Source of the DNA: Cyathus striatus
Taxonomy: Eukaryota > Basidiomycota > Agaricomycetes > Agaricales > Nidulariaceae
Direction: 5' to 3'
Assembly: GCA_025738555.1 (NCBI GenBank)
Contig: JAOVFP010000005.1
Span: 4,898,001 to 4,962,000, forward strand
Length of the DNA stretch: 64,000 nt
The translations under genes were made by a program, and so were the position numbers. Under the pieces are notes generated by a model. That model was not told where the DNA came from. It saw nothing but the letters and a program-made list of their open reading frames with translations, and did not search any database. Of the stretch, positions 52,919-64,000 are shown piece after piece. Each line of letters starts with the position of its first letter. Within the stretch, counting starts at the first letter, position 1.

Positions 52919-53378
52919 AGGATTTCTAGTGTCTGTTATTTATTTATTTTTGCATCTTGAGCTCTTTTCCTTTTGTATCGTTTATGATGTTTGTACAGTT
53001 ATATTGGTATCACCATTTTCCTAGCAGAGTTTTAGAGGCAGCAGATGGCTGGATGAGTGAGGACAAACATGCGGCACAATCGATTTGATAAGAATGAAAG
53101 TAGGTGATGTAATGAACAAAGGACGGTAATGTAAGGTCACGGGATGAGAGTAAGGGACGCGCGTAGATGTGGGAACAAGACCCCGGAAGGAGAGAGTGAG
53201 ATCTCGATTGGAGAGGGACGAAAAAGCAAGGGCCGGGGGTGATCTGGGTCCCGTTCGGAGTCTGTTTCTTGTGTTGTTTGGAATCAGTCATCTCGTGTTG
53301 CTTCCCGTCTCTTCTGTCCTCTTTCCTCCCCACTGCCCCGTCGCTGGTCGAGCTCCCCTGCTTCATGATCCACCCCCT
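52919..53378. other. spacer between H1 copy 2 and the GDS1-type regulator
   Basis: Tandem spacer, H1 3' region then promoter or leader of the next gene. It becomes CT-rich after 53280. The minus-strand frame 53010-53585 is an antisense shadow. Confidence 0.45.
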
Positions 53379-56300
53379 ATGCAGACCCACATCCCCTCCT
53401 CTCCCCCGCATCACTCCTACGGCACCCGCATCAAGCACAATGTCCCCATAAAGCCCGCCTCCCGCCTTCGCAACTCCCCCGACTCTCCCCCGAAGCCCCC
53501 CTTCGCTAATGCCTCCAATACTACCCAGCATACCTCTAATCCTAATTCTTATCCAACTTTCCCGCCAGATGGCGTCGTATTGCATCCTGACGATGCTAAT
53601 AGCAAGGTCTTTCTTGCCATTGCCCGCTCCTTTCTTTCAGTCGTCAGTTCTTCTTTCTTCTTCTTCTTCTTCTCCTCCTCCTTATCTCTTCTCTTTCTCT
53701 TTCCAGGATAACCGTGCAATGACCATCAAAGACCTCGCCGAAATGTCTGTTCATTTTGGTCTCGTATGCCAAAAGTATCCGTCCCTCTTCTCTTGCTCTC
53801 CTTCTCTCTTCTCATCCGCTGTATCTTTAGTGTCTCCGCTGCCAGTCAAGCTATTACTTCTTATATTCGTTCTCATATGCACCGCTGTCAAGTCGAACAA
53901 GATTGTCCTTTGCTCCTCAAACATGTCCTCTCCGGCACCCCTTCAGACGACGACCTTCTCCCCGCTCTCTATTCTCGCTCAGGAGGCGCCCACTGTCCAC
54001 CCCTTGAAAACAGGCTCACCAACTTCAGAAGGGGCACCACCGTCTGGTATCTTGGTCGCGCCACTGGTGCCCCTTGCCCTTTCGCCCGTGCTGGCATTCG
54101 TCTCTGCGACTACACCGAATCCGGAAAGGCTGATCCCTGGGACGACCCCAAGGACAAGAAGCGACAGCGCGATAAGCATCATCGCTGGGATCTTCCCCCC
54201 GCCTGCGGCCAGAAGCGCAAACGTCCCCTCAGAGGTTGCGTTGCCAGGAACTCTCAATCTGCCTCTGATAGTGAGAGTCCAGCTGAGCAACCTCCCCCAA
54301 AGGTGAAGCTCACTTTGCGCCTGAATCTTGCCAAAATCCGCTCTTCGCAAACTCCTCAGTCATGCCGTCCTACAGACCTTTCTTCGCTCGAAGATGACGA
54401 TGAGTCCATGTCAGTTGACTCGTCTGAGGACGATAATAACCCCAAGCCAAAGAATGAAGAAGAACCGTGGTCTCTTCCACCATATCCTCGCCGCTCCATA
54501 TCTATTCCATGCTACACACCTTGTTCAGAAGGTCCTTATCCGTCTTATTTTCCTTCACCGTCTGCCAACACATTTAAAGACCCTTTCCGCCGTTCCCCTT
54601 CTGTTGCTCGCAGTGTGGGCTCTCTTCCTCCGGATTCCGATGATGACGACTTTCACCTCTCCATGACGCGTCGACGACGTGACAATGTAGACGAATTCGG
54701 ATGGGATGCAGACCTCGAGAGTGAAGAGGAGGATGAGGATGAGGATGAGACTTTCGAAAGTCCCGGGCCAAGGTCGCCGTCTACATCTTTTGTTCCAGTC
54801 GTACCCGACATTACGGTTAAGCAGGAACCGAAGGATGTCCAGGGTATCATCGACGAGTGGGATGACCTAGACTCCAGTGCCGCTGATGCAAAAGTCGTTG
54901 CGGAGGCATTAGCTCGAGCTGCCGCTCAAGTTTTGCACACTGAAGGTCTTGGAAAGATCAAAACGGAATCTTCTGACAAATGGGAGTGGGATCCCTCCCG
55001 CGGACTTTCATATGCTTCCGAGTGGGGGACACCTTTTGAAGGAATATCGGTTAAAGAGGAAGATCTCGCCCTAGATGATCTTTTCACATCAGACTTCCCC
55101 GGTTCCTTATCCCCTCATCCCCTAAAGCCTTCCTTTTCCTCTTCATTTGCTGACATTCCTTACTCGGACTCCCCTTCCCCTCGTACTCTGGATGACGACT
55201 CACCAAATACTGCATCTTCATCCGCCACGGTACGACCGCGCGCTCGAACCGTCCCTTCGTCTTCAGTTTTTAATGTTTTTAGCAGTCCGTCGACTTCGCG
55301 TCCCGGTAATAGACCATCAATAACCACAACTTGTTCAGATTCGACCACATTACCTCCTCCGCTTTCTGCTACTTCAACCCTCGTTTCACTTATCCAATCG
55401 CTCTCAGTGCACTCACCAACCACCAGCTCTGCCCCTCCTTCATTCACATTTCCAGATATTGCAGCTGTCCACCCTAGTCATCCCCAGGATGTACCTTGGG
55501 TAGCCCCCCCTCAAGCAGTTGTAGTACATACCTGTCAGCCATGTAATCCTCCTATTAGTGCCACTCAAGTCGAAGGTTCGTTTCGACCGTACAACATCTT
55601 TTCTTTTCTTTTTTTGTTGACATCGTGTTTATTTCTATAGATATATCAGTATATCAAATGATGCTGGGCGAGAACTTAGTTCTTCGCCGCATTGATACCG
55701 ATTTCGTTAACCTCTCTCCTATCCTAGCTTTCTCAGGTGCCCCTCAACCTGTTCTGAGCGCCATTTCAAATGCCACTGTGATTACGAAAGGGTCGCCAAT
55801 TGTTTCGGGAACCTGGGTCCCTCTGGCTGCCGCTCAAGCGCATGTTAGGGACCATCCACTACCAGGTGGCTTGCTTGATGTGTTTTTGTCCGATACGTTG
55901 TACGAGCGATTTCCCACGGCCTTGCAGGATTTCCATCGCTCGAATTCTCAAGGGAGGTCTCTCAACCAATTTGGTCGGCATTTTACATCGACATTAAGGG
56001 CGACACATGTTGTGAATGGCGGAGAGAGAAATTCTTTTACTGTATGCATGCCGTTTGCACTCTCTGCTGCACTCGGCGTCGAGCGGCATAACCACGAGGA
56101 TGAGCCTCCCTTAAGCGCGCAAGAGCAGGAACTTTTCCACGAGTTATGTGTTATACCAGACTGGGATAAAGAAGCCCCTGCAAGCGCAGATGCCATTTCA
56201 ATGGAAGTTGATGATGCGACAAAGATAGCTACTGAAAGCATTCTGGAAGTGTCAAGCTCAAAAGAGCGCAAGGTGCTAGTGCGGATGCCGACGGAGACTC

Positions 56301-56521
56301 CGCCTACCTCCCCATTGTCGCCTTTGTCTTCCATTGAGGAATCTGCATCTGAGCCGCCGTCACCTGTAGCTTCCACTGTATCCGTACCTTCGCTTAAGGA
56401 TATGTCGGTGCAGGAACGGTTTGCACGCCCATTGCGAAGATCGAAGCGTGTTGCAGCGGTAGCTCAGTCGCAGCCGCGAACCGGCTCTCGTCGAGGAACT
56501 TCGAGAAATTCAGTGTCGTAA
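53379..56521 (+). CDS. GDS1 winged-helix regulator with C-terminal APSES/KilA-N-like domain
   Basis: A probable nuclear regulator of about 960 residues. The start (MQTHIPSSPPHHSYGTRIKH) precedes the GDS1-type winged helix: LHPDDANSKVFLAIARSFLS, DNRAMTIKDLAEMSVHFGLV, NVSAASQAITSYIRSHMHRC, then TVWYLGRATGAPCPFARAG. A basic stretch (KKRQRDKHHRW) and a very long Ser/Pro/Asp-rich linker follow, with DDDDESMS-type acidic patches. After the intron at about 55576-55640 a second domain reads QMMLGENLVLRRIDTDFVNL, SPIVSGTWVPLAAAQAHVRD, LLDVFLSDTLYERFPTA. This VN..IL...GTW+PL.A pattern resembles APSES/KilA-N DNA-binding domains. It ends RRGTSRNSVS. Early introns are pyrimidine-rich (53640-53706). Confidence 0.78.
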
Positions 56522-57269
56522 TACAGTCTTACGGTTTGTGCATTATGGCCTATGGGAGCTCATTCTTCGATGGTTTTTTTTATCTTTTTTTTTTTGGCGA
56601 ATTTTTATTAACTTGCTTCTTTTGTTGCTTCCGTTGTTGCTAGTACTCTATCTTATGCAGCGTTATGATGAATCCACTTGCTTGCACCTCACTCCTACAA
56701 TTAGATTTGTATCAAGTATAGTTCAGGTTATTTGCTTTGTTGTTTGTTGGAGGTGCAAGTGCAGACGCGTTTCGGCGATAATAAGTAAGCTACGTACGCA
56801 TTGGTTGGATACCCGTAGCAGTATATATTGAAATGTACAGATAATTTTGAGTGTGAGATTGTGAGTGTGAGATAGTAGAGACTGTAGGGAGCATGAGGAT
56901 TAGTGATCGTGGGAAGAGAGCCAGCAAAGATTGGTTGAGAGAGAGTCGCATTCCTTTTGCTCAGCCTTTCGCTCCCCATCGACCGTCTTCACTAGCCTTC
57001 ACTATTACTTAGTAGTACTATTTTCTCCGAGTATACCTACAATAGTAGTCGTGGGCGATCCTTGTCTAGTCTTCGTGCTCTTTTTTTTCGGTTCTTTGAG
57101 CCCGGAGACTTTTATTCACGACATCCTCATCGCCCGCTCCATAGTTCCTGGGGTTTCCTTTTTTCCCTCTAATTGGCTTTTACCCCTTGACGATTTTTCT
57201 ACTTCAGGAGGGCCCATCCTGCCCATCTTTTCGTAATCCCTAATCGTTCTTCACTCAACCTCATCTATA
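56522..57269. other. spacer before the PUF gene
   Basis: Contains T-rich 3' sequence (56572-56596), a GTGAGATTGTGAGTGTGAGA near-repeat around 56850-56870, and a pyrimidine-rich leader before 57270. No supported gene. Confidence 0.45.
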
Positions 57270-60200
57270 ATGTCTTTATCTGCCTCCGACAATACTGGCT
57301 CCTATTCAAGGGTTCCTCACAGTGGGAAGACGCCTCCTCCTGCTCCTTCAGCTGCGTACGCCAAAAGGTCGGTTCTCTTTTCTTTTGCACCCGCGTTTTT
57401 TCTCATTCCTGTTCTAGAGCTAGAGAGCTGCAAGCTGAACAATCTCTCGGTGCAAGGTACAGGCCTCCCGCACTTCGCGCCTTGGCTTCTGGCGGTTCCC
57501 CTCCAAACGACGTCTCGTCTCCTGTAATGACTCCCGGAGATCCTTCGACCCTGCCCCCAACTAATTATCCCCCCACTTTTAGGAGGGCAAGGGCTGGAAC
57601 CTTACCCTCCAATGTTCAACTTGCTGCTCAACAACGTTTCGCCGCGACATCCAACACCCTCACCACTCCTGCTTCTACTGATACTTTGATTGATTCATCT
57701 CAGAGACAGGTGGTCGCCTCCCAAGCAACAAATCTTCCTGTTCCAGCCAGGCCCGGGCTGCGCCATACGTCTACATCTGTTGCTTCATCTGTTGCTGCTC
57801 CTACGGGAAATAGTCGGCTTAGGTCAGGATCTCTTACCCTTCCCTCTGCTGGACTTTCCAACGCTTTTGGTCCCTCCATTTTCTCTTCTTCCTGGCTACC
57901 TTCAACCAATGGGGCTGGTAACGGCTTCCCCGTGTTAGAGGAATTGCGCTCCGTAGCCTCTGCCGATTCGGTTACAGATGACTTCGATGTTCATACCTTG
58001 GATTATTTAGGTTTGGACGATCACAGGCCTCCGCCTGCTGCAACGATCTCAGAGCTTCGCAATCAAGCACAGGCAGCTATTGCAGGTAACCTCGCGAATC
58101 CTTCCAGGACCCGTGCAAGCACGGTCTCGAATCCCTACCGCATTAGGCCTCCTGGTGCCTCTTTGCTTCCAACACCTGCTGGGGAAGAAGATGACGAGTA
58201 TTTTGACAGTTATGATGCTCATGCTTACGGTCGCCAATTAGGCCCATACGATTCTCCAGCCACCGACGATAATTTCGGTGCTTCCTACCTTACCAAAGGT
58301 TATAAAACTACGACAGATCACCTTGCTCCTGCTCGTCCTCGAGCACTTACCGTTGGAACTTTGGATGACCCGACACGCTCTTTCGCAAGGAATGCTGCTG
58401 CCAACGACCCCTACCTTAGCGACCTTTCATCCAACTTATCATTGCTCACATCCAATCTTGGACCCACTGCCGGAGGTTTGAAGCAAGATAAATCAGGTAT
58501 GTGCATGCCCTAATTTTGTCGTGAAATCATCTCTGATCCAGTCTCAATAACAGGAAGAGGCTCTTCACCTTACCTTCTCGCACCTTCTTCGCAGAACCGA
58601 TCTGTCTCTCCCAAATCTGAAGGTCCTTCTTCACAAATTCAAACGCCTACGCGCTCTCTCTGGATCGGGAACTTGGATAGTGCTGTCACTAGCGAGCAGC
58701 TCATCCACGTGTTTGCCCCTTACGGTGCAATTGAAAGCTTGAGGCTCCTGCCAGAGAAGGTAAGTTGCCATTTTAATGAACCTCTTATACATTACCGATC
58801 TATGTATGCAAGGAATGTGGGTTTGTCAACTTTGTAGATCAGGCCGATGCTATCCGTGCCAAGGAAGATGTTCTTAATAGGTTGGGCGGCAATATTGGAA
58901 TGCCTAATGGTCAGACAGTCCGCATTGGCTTTGGTAAGGCTGACAGCGCGCCTGTCGCCCCTGCCAAAGGCGCTGCTGCAAGTCCTGGCCCCACGTCTCC
59001 TGGCGTTAATGCGGGAAAATCTGCTGGAGCAAACTCAACCATGGGAGGAATGGATGCTCAGTTGCAATCGACTCCTACGCGTGCCCTCTGGATTGGTTCG
59101 ATTCCCTCGACGACAACGCCAGCCACTATCCTCAGTGTTTTCAGTCCCTACGGTCCTATTGAAAGTGCGAGGGTTTTAACCCACAAGAACTGCGGTTTCA
59201 GTTAGTGTCGTTGATTCTGTTTTCAAATTCACGTTTAATCTTTGCATGTAGTTAACTTCGAACGGCTTGACGATGCGGTTCGAGCACGCAAGGCTCTTAA
59301 CGGGCGTGACGTGTTAGGCAGTGACGTTGGCGCAATCCGCATTGGATTTGCCAAAGTTCCCGTTAAAAACGGTCAAGAAGGGACCGGTGGACCGGAGGAA
59401 AGTCAGAATGTCATTGTAACCGGTGTCGGTGATCTCAGCGTCGGTGCTACCATTCACGCCTTGCGCACAGTGAAAGGCGCATCAACTATTCCTGCTGACC
59501 AGCAGGTTCTTGGCGGTGCTGTTGAGAATTACCGTTCTAATTTGCTCCTCAGCATGATTGGTTCTGGCGCTCATTCAACCAGTTACATGCCTGATGGGAC
59601 TCCCAAGCCACCAGGCTGGACACCTTCTGTTACCGAGCAACAAATGATCATGAGAGAGCTCAGTGTTGGTAGCGCCGATGCCGAGGCAGATGTTCAGGCC
59701 CTCGCTGGTGAGCCACCCTCTGAGACTTCAACTGACACATTCTCACTGACCATACAGACTTCCGCCCTCCTACGATGTATTATACGACCATCCCACTCGT
59801 TTCTGAGAGAGCCCATAACCGTCGTTGGGACGCATCTAAATTACGTGAGCTGCGGAAGCGATTAGACTCTGGTACTATGACCGTGGATGAGGTTGACCAA
59901 GTTGCGGGCGACTTTTTGGATGGGGAAATTGTAGACCTTGCATCTGATTGGCTAGGAAATACAGTAAGACCAAGGGTGGATTACAACTTTTTTGTCTTGA
60001 ATTTAACGCAAGGTTTCAGGTTGTTCAAAAATTGTTCGAAAAATGCTCTTCTGCTCCTCGGTTCGCGATGCTTGAACGTATCGCTCCCCACCTTGCTATG
60101 ATTGGAATTCACAAGAACGGTACATGGGCTGCGCAGAAGATCATTGAATGCGTTACCACTCCGGAAGAAGTTTCTCTCATTGCACAAAATCTGAGAGCTT

Positions 60201-61461
60201 ATGCGCCTCCTCTTCTTTTGGATCAGTTTGGAAACTATGTTGTCCAGTGCGTCCAATATACTTGCCAGCTTTTCTCTCATTGATATAACTCATCCACTTC
60301 ATTAACAGGTGTTGTTTACGATTCGGTGCCCCTGCAAACGACTTTATCTTCGATGCCATTGTAGACAGAATGTGGGAAATTGCTCAAGGACGATTTGGTG
60401 CGCGTAGTATGAGAGCATGCCTTGAGAGCCATCATATCACGTTGAGTCAGCAGAGGCGTATCGCGACCGCAGTCATTCTCAATTCCATACCTCTCGCGAC
60501 CAATCCGAACGGGGCTCTCCTCCTGACATGGCTATTGGATACATCTGGATTCCCATCCCGTTATAATCTTTTGGCTCCCCGCTTCACACCTCATCTATCT
60601 CACCTTTGTACTCACAAGCTCGCCTCACTCACAGTTCTTCGTATCGTCAACCAGAAGATTGAACCGGATGCGTCTCGTCAGATTGTCGATGCTCTATTCT
60701 CTTCCCCGGGCGATCATGTTCTTACGGATGTCTTGGGTGATCAAGTCAATGGTGTCGCTGTTGTCCATAAGATTCTTACCAGCCCATTCATTGATCCTAT
60801 CCAAAAGCCCAGTTATATTGAAGCTACGAAGCGCGTCCTTATCGAATTGAAAGTGATAGCTACTCAAGCATATCGTAGACTGATTGAAGAAGTCGGGTTG
60901 CCTGTTCCCAATTTCCAACCTACTTACTCCAATCTTCCTGCAGGCGGCAAGCCCGCCAAAGCATCATCCCAGGCTTACGGAGTACCAGGATTGCCATCTG
61001 GCTATCCATCAAACGATCAAGGTTTAGCGTCAATGATGGCAGCATTGCAGATGGGAGGACAAAATCCACAAGCTGGACCACCGCAGCTTCACATTGATCC
61101 AACCTATAATAATGGACCCGGGCCAGCACGACGAGGCGTACCCAACCCCGGTGCATTTTCTCCTTCAGATCCTTTCAATCCATTTGGTCTGAGGACTCCG
61201 GAAGCGAATAGCCCTCGCCAGCTCAACAACCGGCGTGTTCTCCCCCCAAATGGGTCGATGGGTACACCCGGTGCAGGCAACTACGGAGGACAGCCGCCAT
61301 CTGTCCCTCAAAATGGAGGAATGATGGGAATGAACCAGCCCCAGCCAAACGCTTTTACTGGAGCGACTCCTCAGCCCGTTCCCCCTCACGTCTATCAAGC
61401 TTATATGTACCAGTCATACCAGCAGAATCCTGCTTCTAACATGGGGGCATTCCATGCCTAA
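57270..61461 (+). CDS. PUF-family RNA-binding protein with two RRMs (Jsn1/Puf type)
   Basis: A cytoplasmic mRNA 3'-UTR regulator by family, about 1,200 residues. The disordered N-terminus is Ser/Pro/Thr-rich. RRM1 has SLWIGNLDSAVTSEQLIHVF and ECGFVNFVDQADAIRAKE. RRM2 has ALWIGSIPSTTTPATILSVF and CGFINFERLDDAVRARKAL. Pumilio repeats follow: DLASDWLGNTVVQKLFEKCS, AMIGIHKNGTWAAQKIIECV, LLDQFGNYVVQCCLRFG, AQGRFGARSMRACLESHHI, HKLASLTVLRIVNQK. A helical segment ends EATKRVLIELKVIATQAYRR. The C-terminus is Gln/Pro/Gly/Asn-rich and ends PASNMGAFHA. RRMs plus PUF repeats in one chain is the Jsn1/Puf2 architecture. Confidence 0.9.
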
Positions 61462-62019
61462 ACGCCATTCTTACGACTACCTTTATGACGCCGTTCTTTT
61501 CAAAGTTTCAGCCGATATCCAATGAATATCATACCAGTACATATATCAAGAGGAACATCTGCACGCTCGTTTTGCTCGTCCGACTTCACGTTGTGCGCTT
61601 TGCCCCTTCCCCTTTTTATGGATTTCACCACCTACTTTCTTCCTTTATACCCTTTCCATGAAGCACGAAAAACCTCGCAACATTTCCTCTTTCAAAATAA
61701 AATAAGGACTCTGCTGTCTTGGATGAAACGGTCGGTGCTGGAACAACAATTATTATCTCCTTTGCCTTATTTAGTTTTTCTCCTCAAAATTGTACAACAA
61801 ATAGTGCCACTAAAAACGATAGACATGGCTTCATTTCTCTTCCTTATATCCAAGTATAGTTAAAGTGGACAGGATTCCCAACACTTCTACCTGTTGTACG
61901 AAGTATCCTGGTGAATGACGTATTGTACTGTCTACGCATGTTTACAGTTACTTAAATAATGGAATATTTCTGCGCGTTTTGTTGTATAATATAGTTCTTC
62001 TCTAAACTGCGACTGTGAA
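61462..62019. other. spacer after the PUF gene
   Basis: The PUF 3' region and the promoter of the next gene. An open frame at 61522-61863 has no family resemblance and biased composition. Confidence 0.4.
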
Positions 62020-62693
62020 ATGGGAAGTTCTGCATCCAAAGCAGCGAGGAAACTCCCCAAGAGAGCAGAACCTCCTCTGTCGGTGAGATCCAGAGCACCG
62101 CCGCCTCACCGGCCCCGTGCTAGCGAGCACAAAACAGAAGGTCAGTGGACTAGGAATGAGGTTCGTGCAAATAATTGCTGACATGACGTGCTCCACCTTC
62201 AGATATTGAAAGAGATGCTCAGGATCCCCACTTCCTTGCCAACTTGAACCGTTTGGGACCAGTCAGAGTAGACCACCACATGCAAACTATACGTCTAGAA
62301 GCCAGTAACACGAAACGCTTGTTTGAGTCGCGAGCGCAGTCAGAACACGAAGCATCTTCAACGCAGCCTACAAGAAACCGGTTAACAGCATTCTCATTGA
62401 CGGAACTTCTGGACGCACGAAAGGCGGCTCGTGGGCAAGCGGACATTGAGCAGCTGGCGGAGAAGTTTGGACTCGATTTACAACAGATGCAAAATGTTAC
62501 ACGGTTTGTGAGTAGTCCCAGTGTGGATAGCAGTAAAAAAAATCGGGCAGTAGGGAAGGAAGGGCAAGAAGAAATTACGATGCCAGTACGTTCATAGTAC
62601 TGGAACTGTTTGGCTGTTTTATGTTGACGACCTTTTTTCTAGGCGGTATGGGTGGAACCATCATTACAAGATTCTCTTCGTATACAGTCTTGA
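62020..62693 (+). CDS. Conserved-looking small protein with MGSS start (184 aa)
   Basis: Three exons (62020-62140, 62203-62585, 62643-62693) join in frame into 184 residues. The start MGSSASKAARKLPKRAEPP has Gly2 and Ser in a myristoylation-like context. The next part reads EDIERDAQDPHFLANLNRLG, PVRVDHHMQTIR, LTELLDARKAARGQADIEQL and AEKFGLDLQQMQNVTRFV. The last exon gives AVWVEPSLQDSLRIQS; the simple frame read past the intron would end earlier at 62597. The sequence looks like an orphan fungal family, soluble and helical, possibly a mitochondrial assembly factor, but I cannot name it. It converges on the tRNase Z gene 74 bp away. Confidence 0.65.
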
Positions 62694-62767
62694 AGCATGT
62701 CTTATCATACTCGATATATTACATATTTTTAATACGGTACACAAAAGCGATACTATACGGTACTAGC

Positions 62768-63999
62768 CTACCTTCTCCGTTTCTTCGGTTTATCGCTATA
62801 TTTATTGTCCACATATAAAAGGCCTTCAGCGGGATTGGCATGGCGAACCTGAAATGACTTTTCATCGACGTGGCTGCTGTCTCCACTAGCGCCTTCTCGT
62901 TCTACGCTGTACTGGGAGGTCCGTACACCATAAGATATAGATGATATAGAAGGAACGGTAAGATGTTGGTCGGGAAGTAAAGGTGCTGGTGCTGGAATGG
63001 TGACACGAAGGAAGTCATGTGCGAGAACGGCGTGGTCACCTGAGCCCCATGCGCGGGTGGCTTGCTGTTCAATCTCGCGTACAATCATGTGAGCGCCATC
63101 GCGGGGACGACGAGGGAAGGGAAACCTGGTGAAGATGAGGATGATACGAATAAATAAATAAAGATAATGTACCTTGCGCCTACATGGTTGAGGACAAGAC
63201 GCTGGGCATGGATCTTTTTGGCAAATTCACCGGCCATCTCGGGAACGGAATGGCCACGGGCAAGCGCTACAGCGCGTACTTCTGCTTTGGTTCGCTTGGA
63301 AAGATTGCCGAATGGATCAGAATGGGGTGGGATATGGGCATCGGTTGCTTCATGAACTAGCAGGGAGGGTGGAGGATCGATGCAGAGAGGGATGATGGGC
63401 GACGGGTCATAGGTATCGCCAAGGATGACGAGTCGTCTGTTCGGTTGTTCGGACTCGGTGAATATATAGCCAATGCAAGGATCTAAGCACAGAGGGTGTA
63501 AGCTGAGTGGCTGAGAGAAAGATAGTGTGGGTGTGACCTCTGTGGTGTATGGGACCGGCAGTAACCACGATATTGCCAAAAATGCCAGGTGCTGAAAGGA
63601 CGTCTGTCCAAAGCCCTTTGTCGTCTGCGCGAATGTCTCTTCCGGGTACTTCGCATGCATGAAGGATGTTCTGGTGGGCGACGTCGAGACCAGACTGAGG
63701 ATGGTGGGGGTTGTGAGGTAAATCACACGGGGTGGGTTTGTCGTTGGTTGTGAGGAGTTCATGTACAGTGTAGGTATATCGAGTGAAGGTTAGGGTCATT
63801 TTGAGGTTTTGGCGGATAAAAGTTCTGAGGCCAGCAGGGCCGTATATTTGTATGCGGGGCTGAGAGGAGAGGGAAGGAAGGAAGGAAGTGAGGGGCATGG
63901 TTGGGGTGAGAAAGGACGAACCGGTGTTCTTTCGAGTGGAGGAGGTGAGCCTGCAGGAGGGGGGAAGAGAACGTTGCGGAGGAAGGGGACGAGGCCCAT
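62768..63999 (-). CDS. tRNase Z, short (ELAC1-like) type, 5' partial
   Basis: This metallo-beta-lactamase-fold endonuclease removes tRNA 3' trailers. At the edge the frame reads MGLVPFLRNVLFPP, which in the family follows the HxHxDH metal motif; that motif therefore lies just beyond base 64000 and the visible ATG is internal. Later signatures are RIQIYGPAGLRTFIRQNL, GYIFTESEQPNRRLVILGDT, LLVHEATDAHIPPHSD, ALARGHSVPEMAGEFAKK and LVLNHVGARFP. The C-terminus ends SDKPKKRRR, resembling a nuclear import signal. The intron at about 63127-63172 is removed between GAR and FPFPRR. Confidence 0.85.
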
Positions 64000-64000
64000 G

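Noticed and set aside
53010..53585. Minus-strand 191-residue frame opposite the GDS1-type gene
   Set aside because: Overlaps the conserved first exon of that gene on the other strand and is low complexity.
61522..61863. 113-residue frame after the PUF gene
   Set aside because: Lies in the probable 3' untranslated region and has no recognisable domain.

Overview
The window looks like nuclear DNA of a basidiomycete fungus, probably an agaricomycete. The genes are compact and rich in short introns (about 45-70 nt). Splice sites are mostly GT-AG, with recognisable branch points. The proteins are typically fungal: a Zn2Cys6 transcription factor, a GDS1 winged-helix regulator, MIC19, YJU2, DHX35 and two linker histone H1 genes. 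I see no rRNA, tRNA or CRISPR. Gene spans run from start codon to stop codon; introns were inferred by eye from splice signals and from family conservation across the joins.

Layout, left to right: 3' part of the V-ATPase A subunit (+); polynucleotide kinase 3'-phosphatase (-); Nudix ADP-sugar pyrophosphatase (+); SDA1 (-); PEX6 (-); succinate dehydrogenase iron-sulfur subunit (-); a carboxymuconolactone decarboxylase/alpha-beta hydrolase fusion (-); GAR1 (+); Mis14/Nsl1-like kinetochore protein (-); YJU2 (-) facing DHX35 (+); MIC19 (+); an unknown single-pass membrane protein (-); CEF1/CDC5 (-); a 1.7 kb spacer; a Zn2Cys6 factor (+); a Nup37-like protein (-); a 60-residue membrane protein (+); a lipid kinase (-); a 1.9 kb spacer holding a nested inverted-repeat element; a fused hydantoinase A/B (+); phosphoglycerate kinase (-); a CCDC9-like RGG protein (+); histone H1 copy 1 (-); a degenerate acyl-CoA synthetase-like protein (+); histone H1 copy 2 (+); a GDS1/APSES-like regulator (+); a two-RRM PUF protein (+); an MGSS-starting conserved protein (+); and a short-type tRNase Z (-) running off the right edge.

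Most genes are housekeeping and there is no biosynthetic cluster. Three spliceosome genes (YJU2, DHX35, CEF1) lie within 10 kb, and YJU2 and DHX35 share one short divergent spacer. The most unusual points are: the decarboxylase-hydrolase fusion, in the opposite order to bacterial PcaL; a candidate AT-AC intron in the hydantoinase gene; three GC-AG introns, one in an H1 gene whose paralogue has GT-AG at the same place; exons of 9 and 11 nt; an acyl-CoA synthetase homologue lacking its catalytic motifs and C-terminal lid; and a TA-flanked element with perfect 27-bp inverted repeats containing a second, smaller element.
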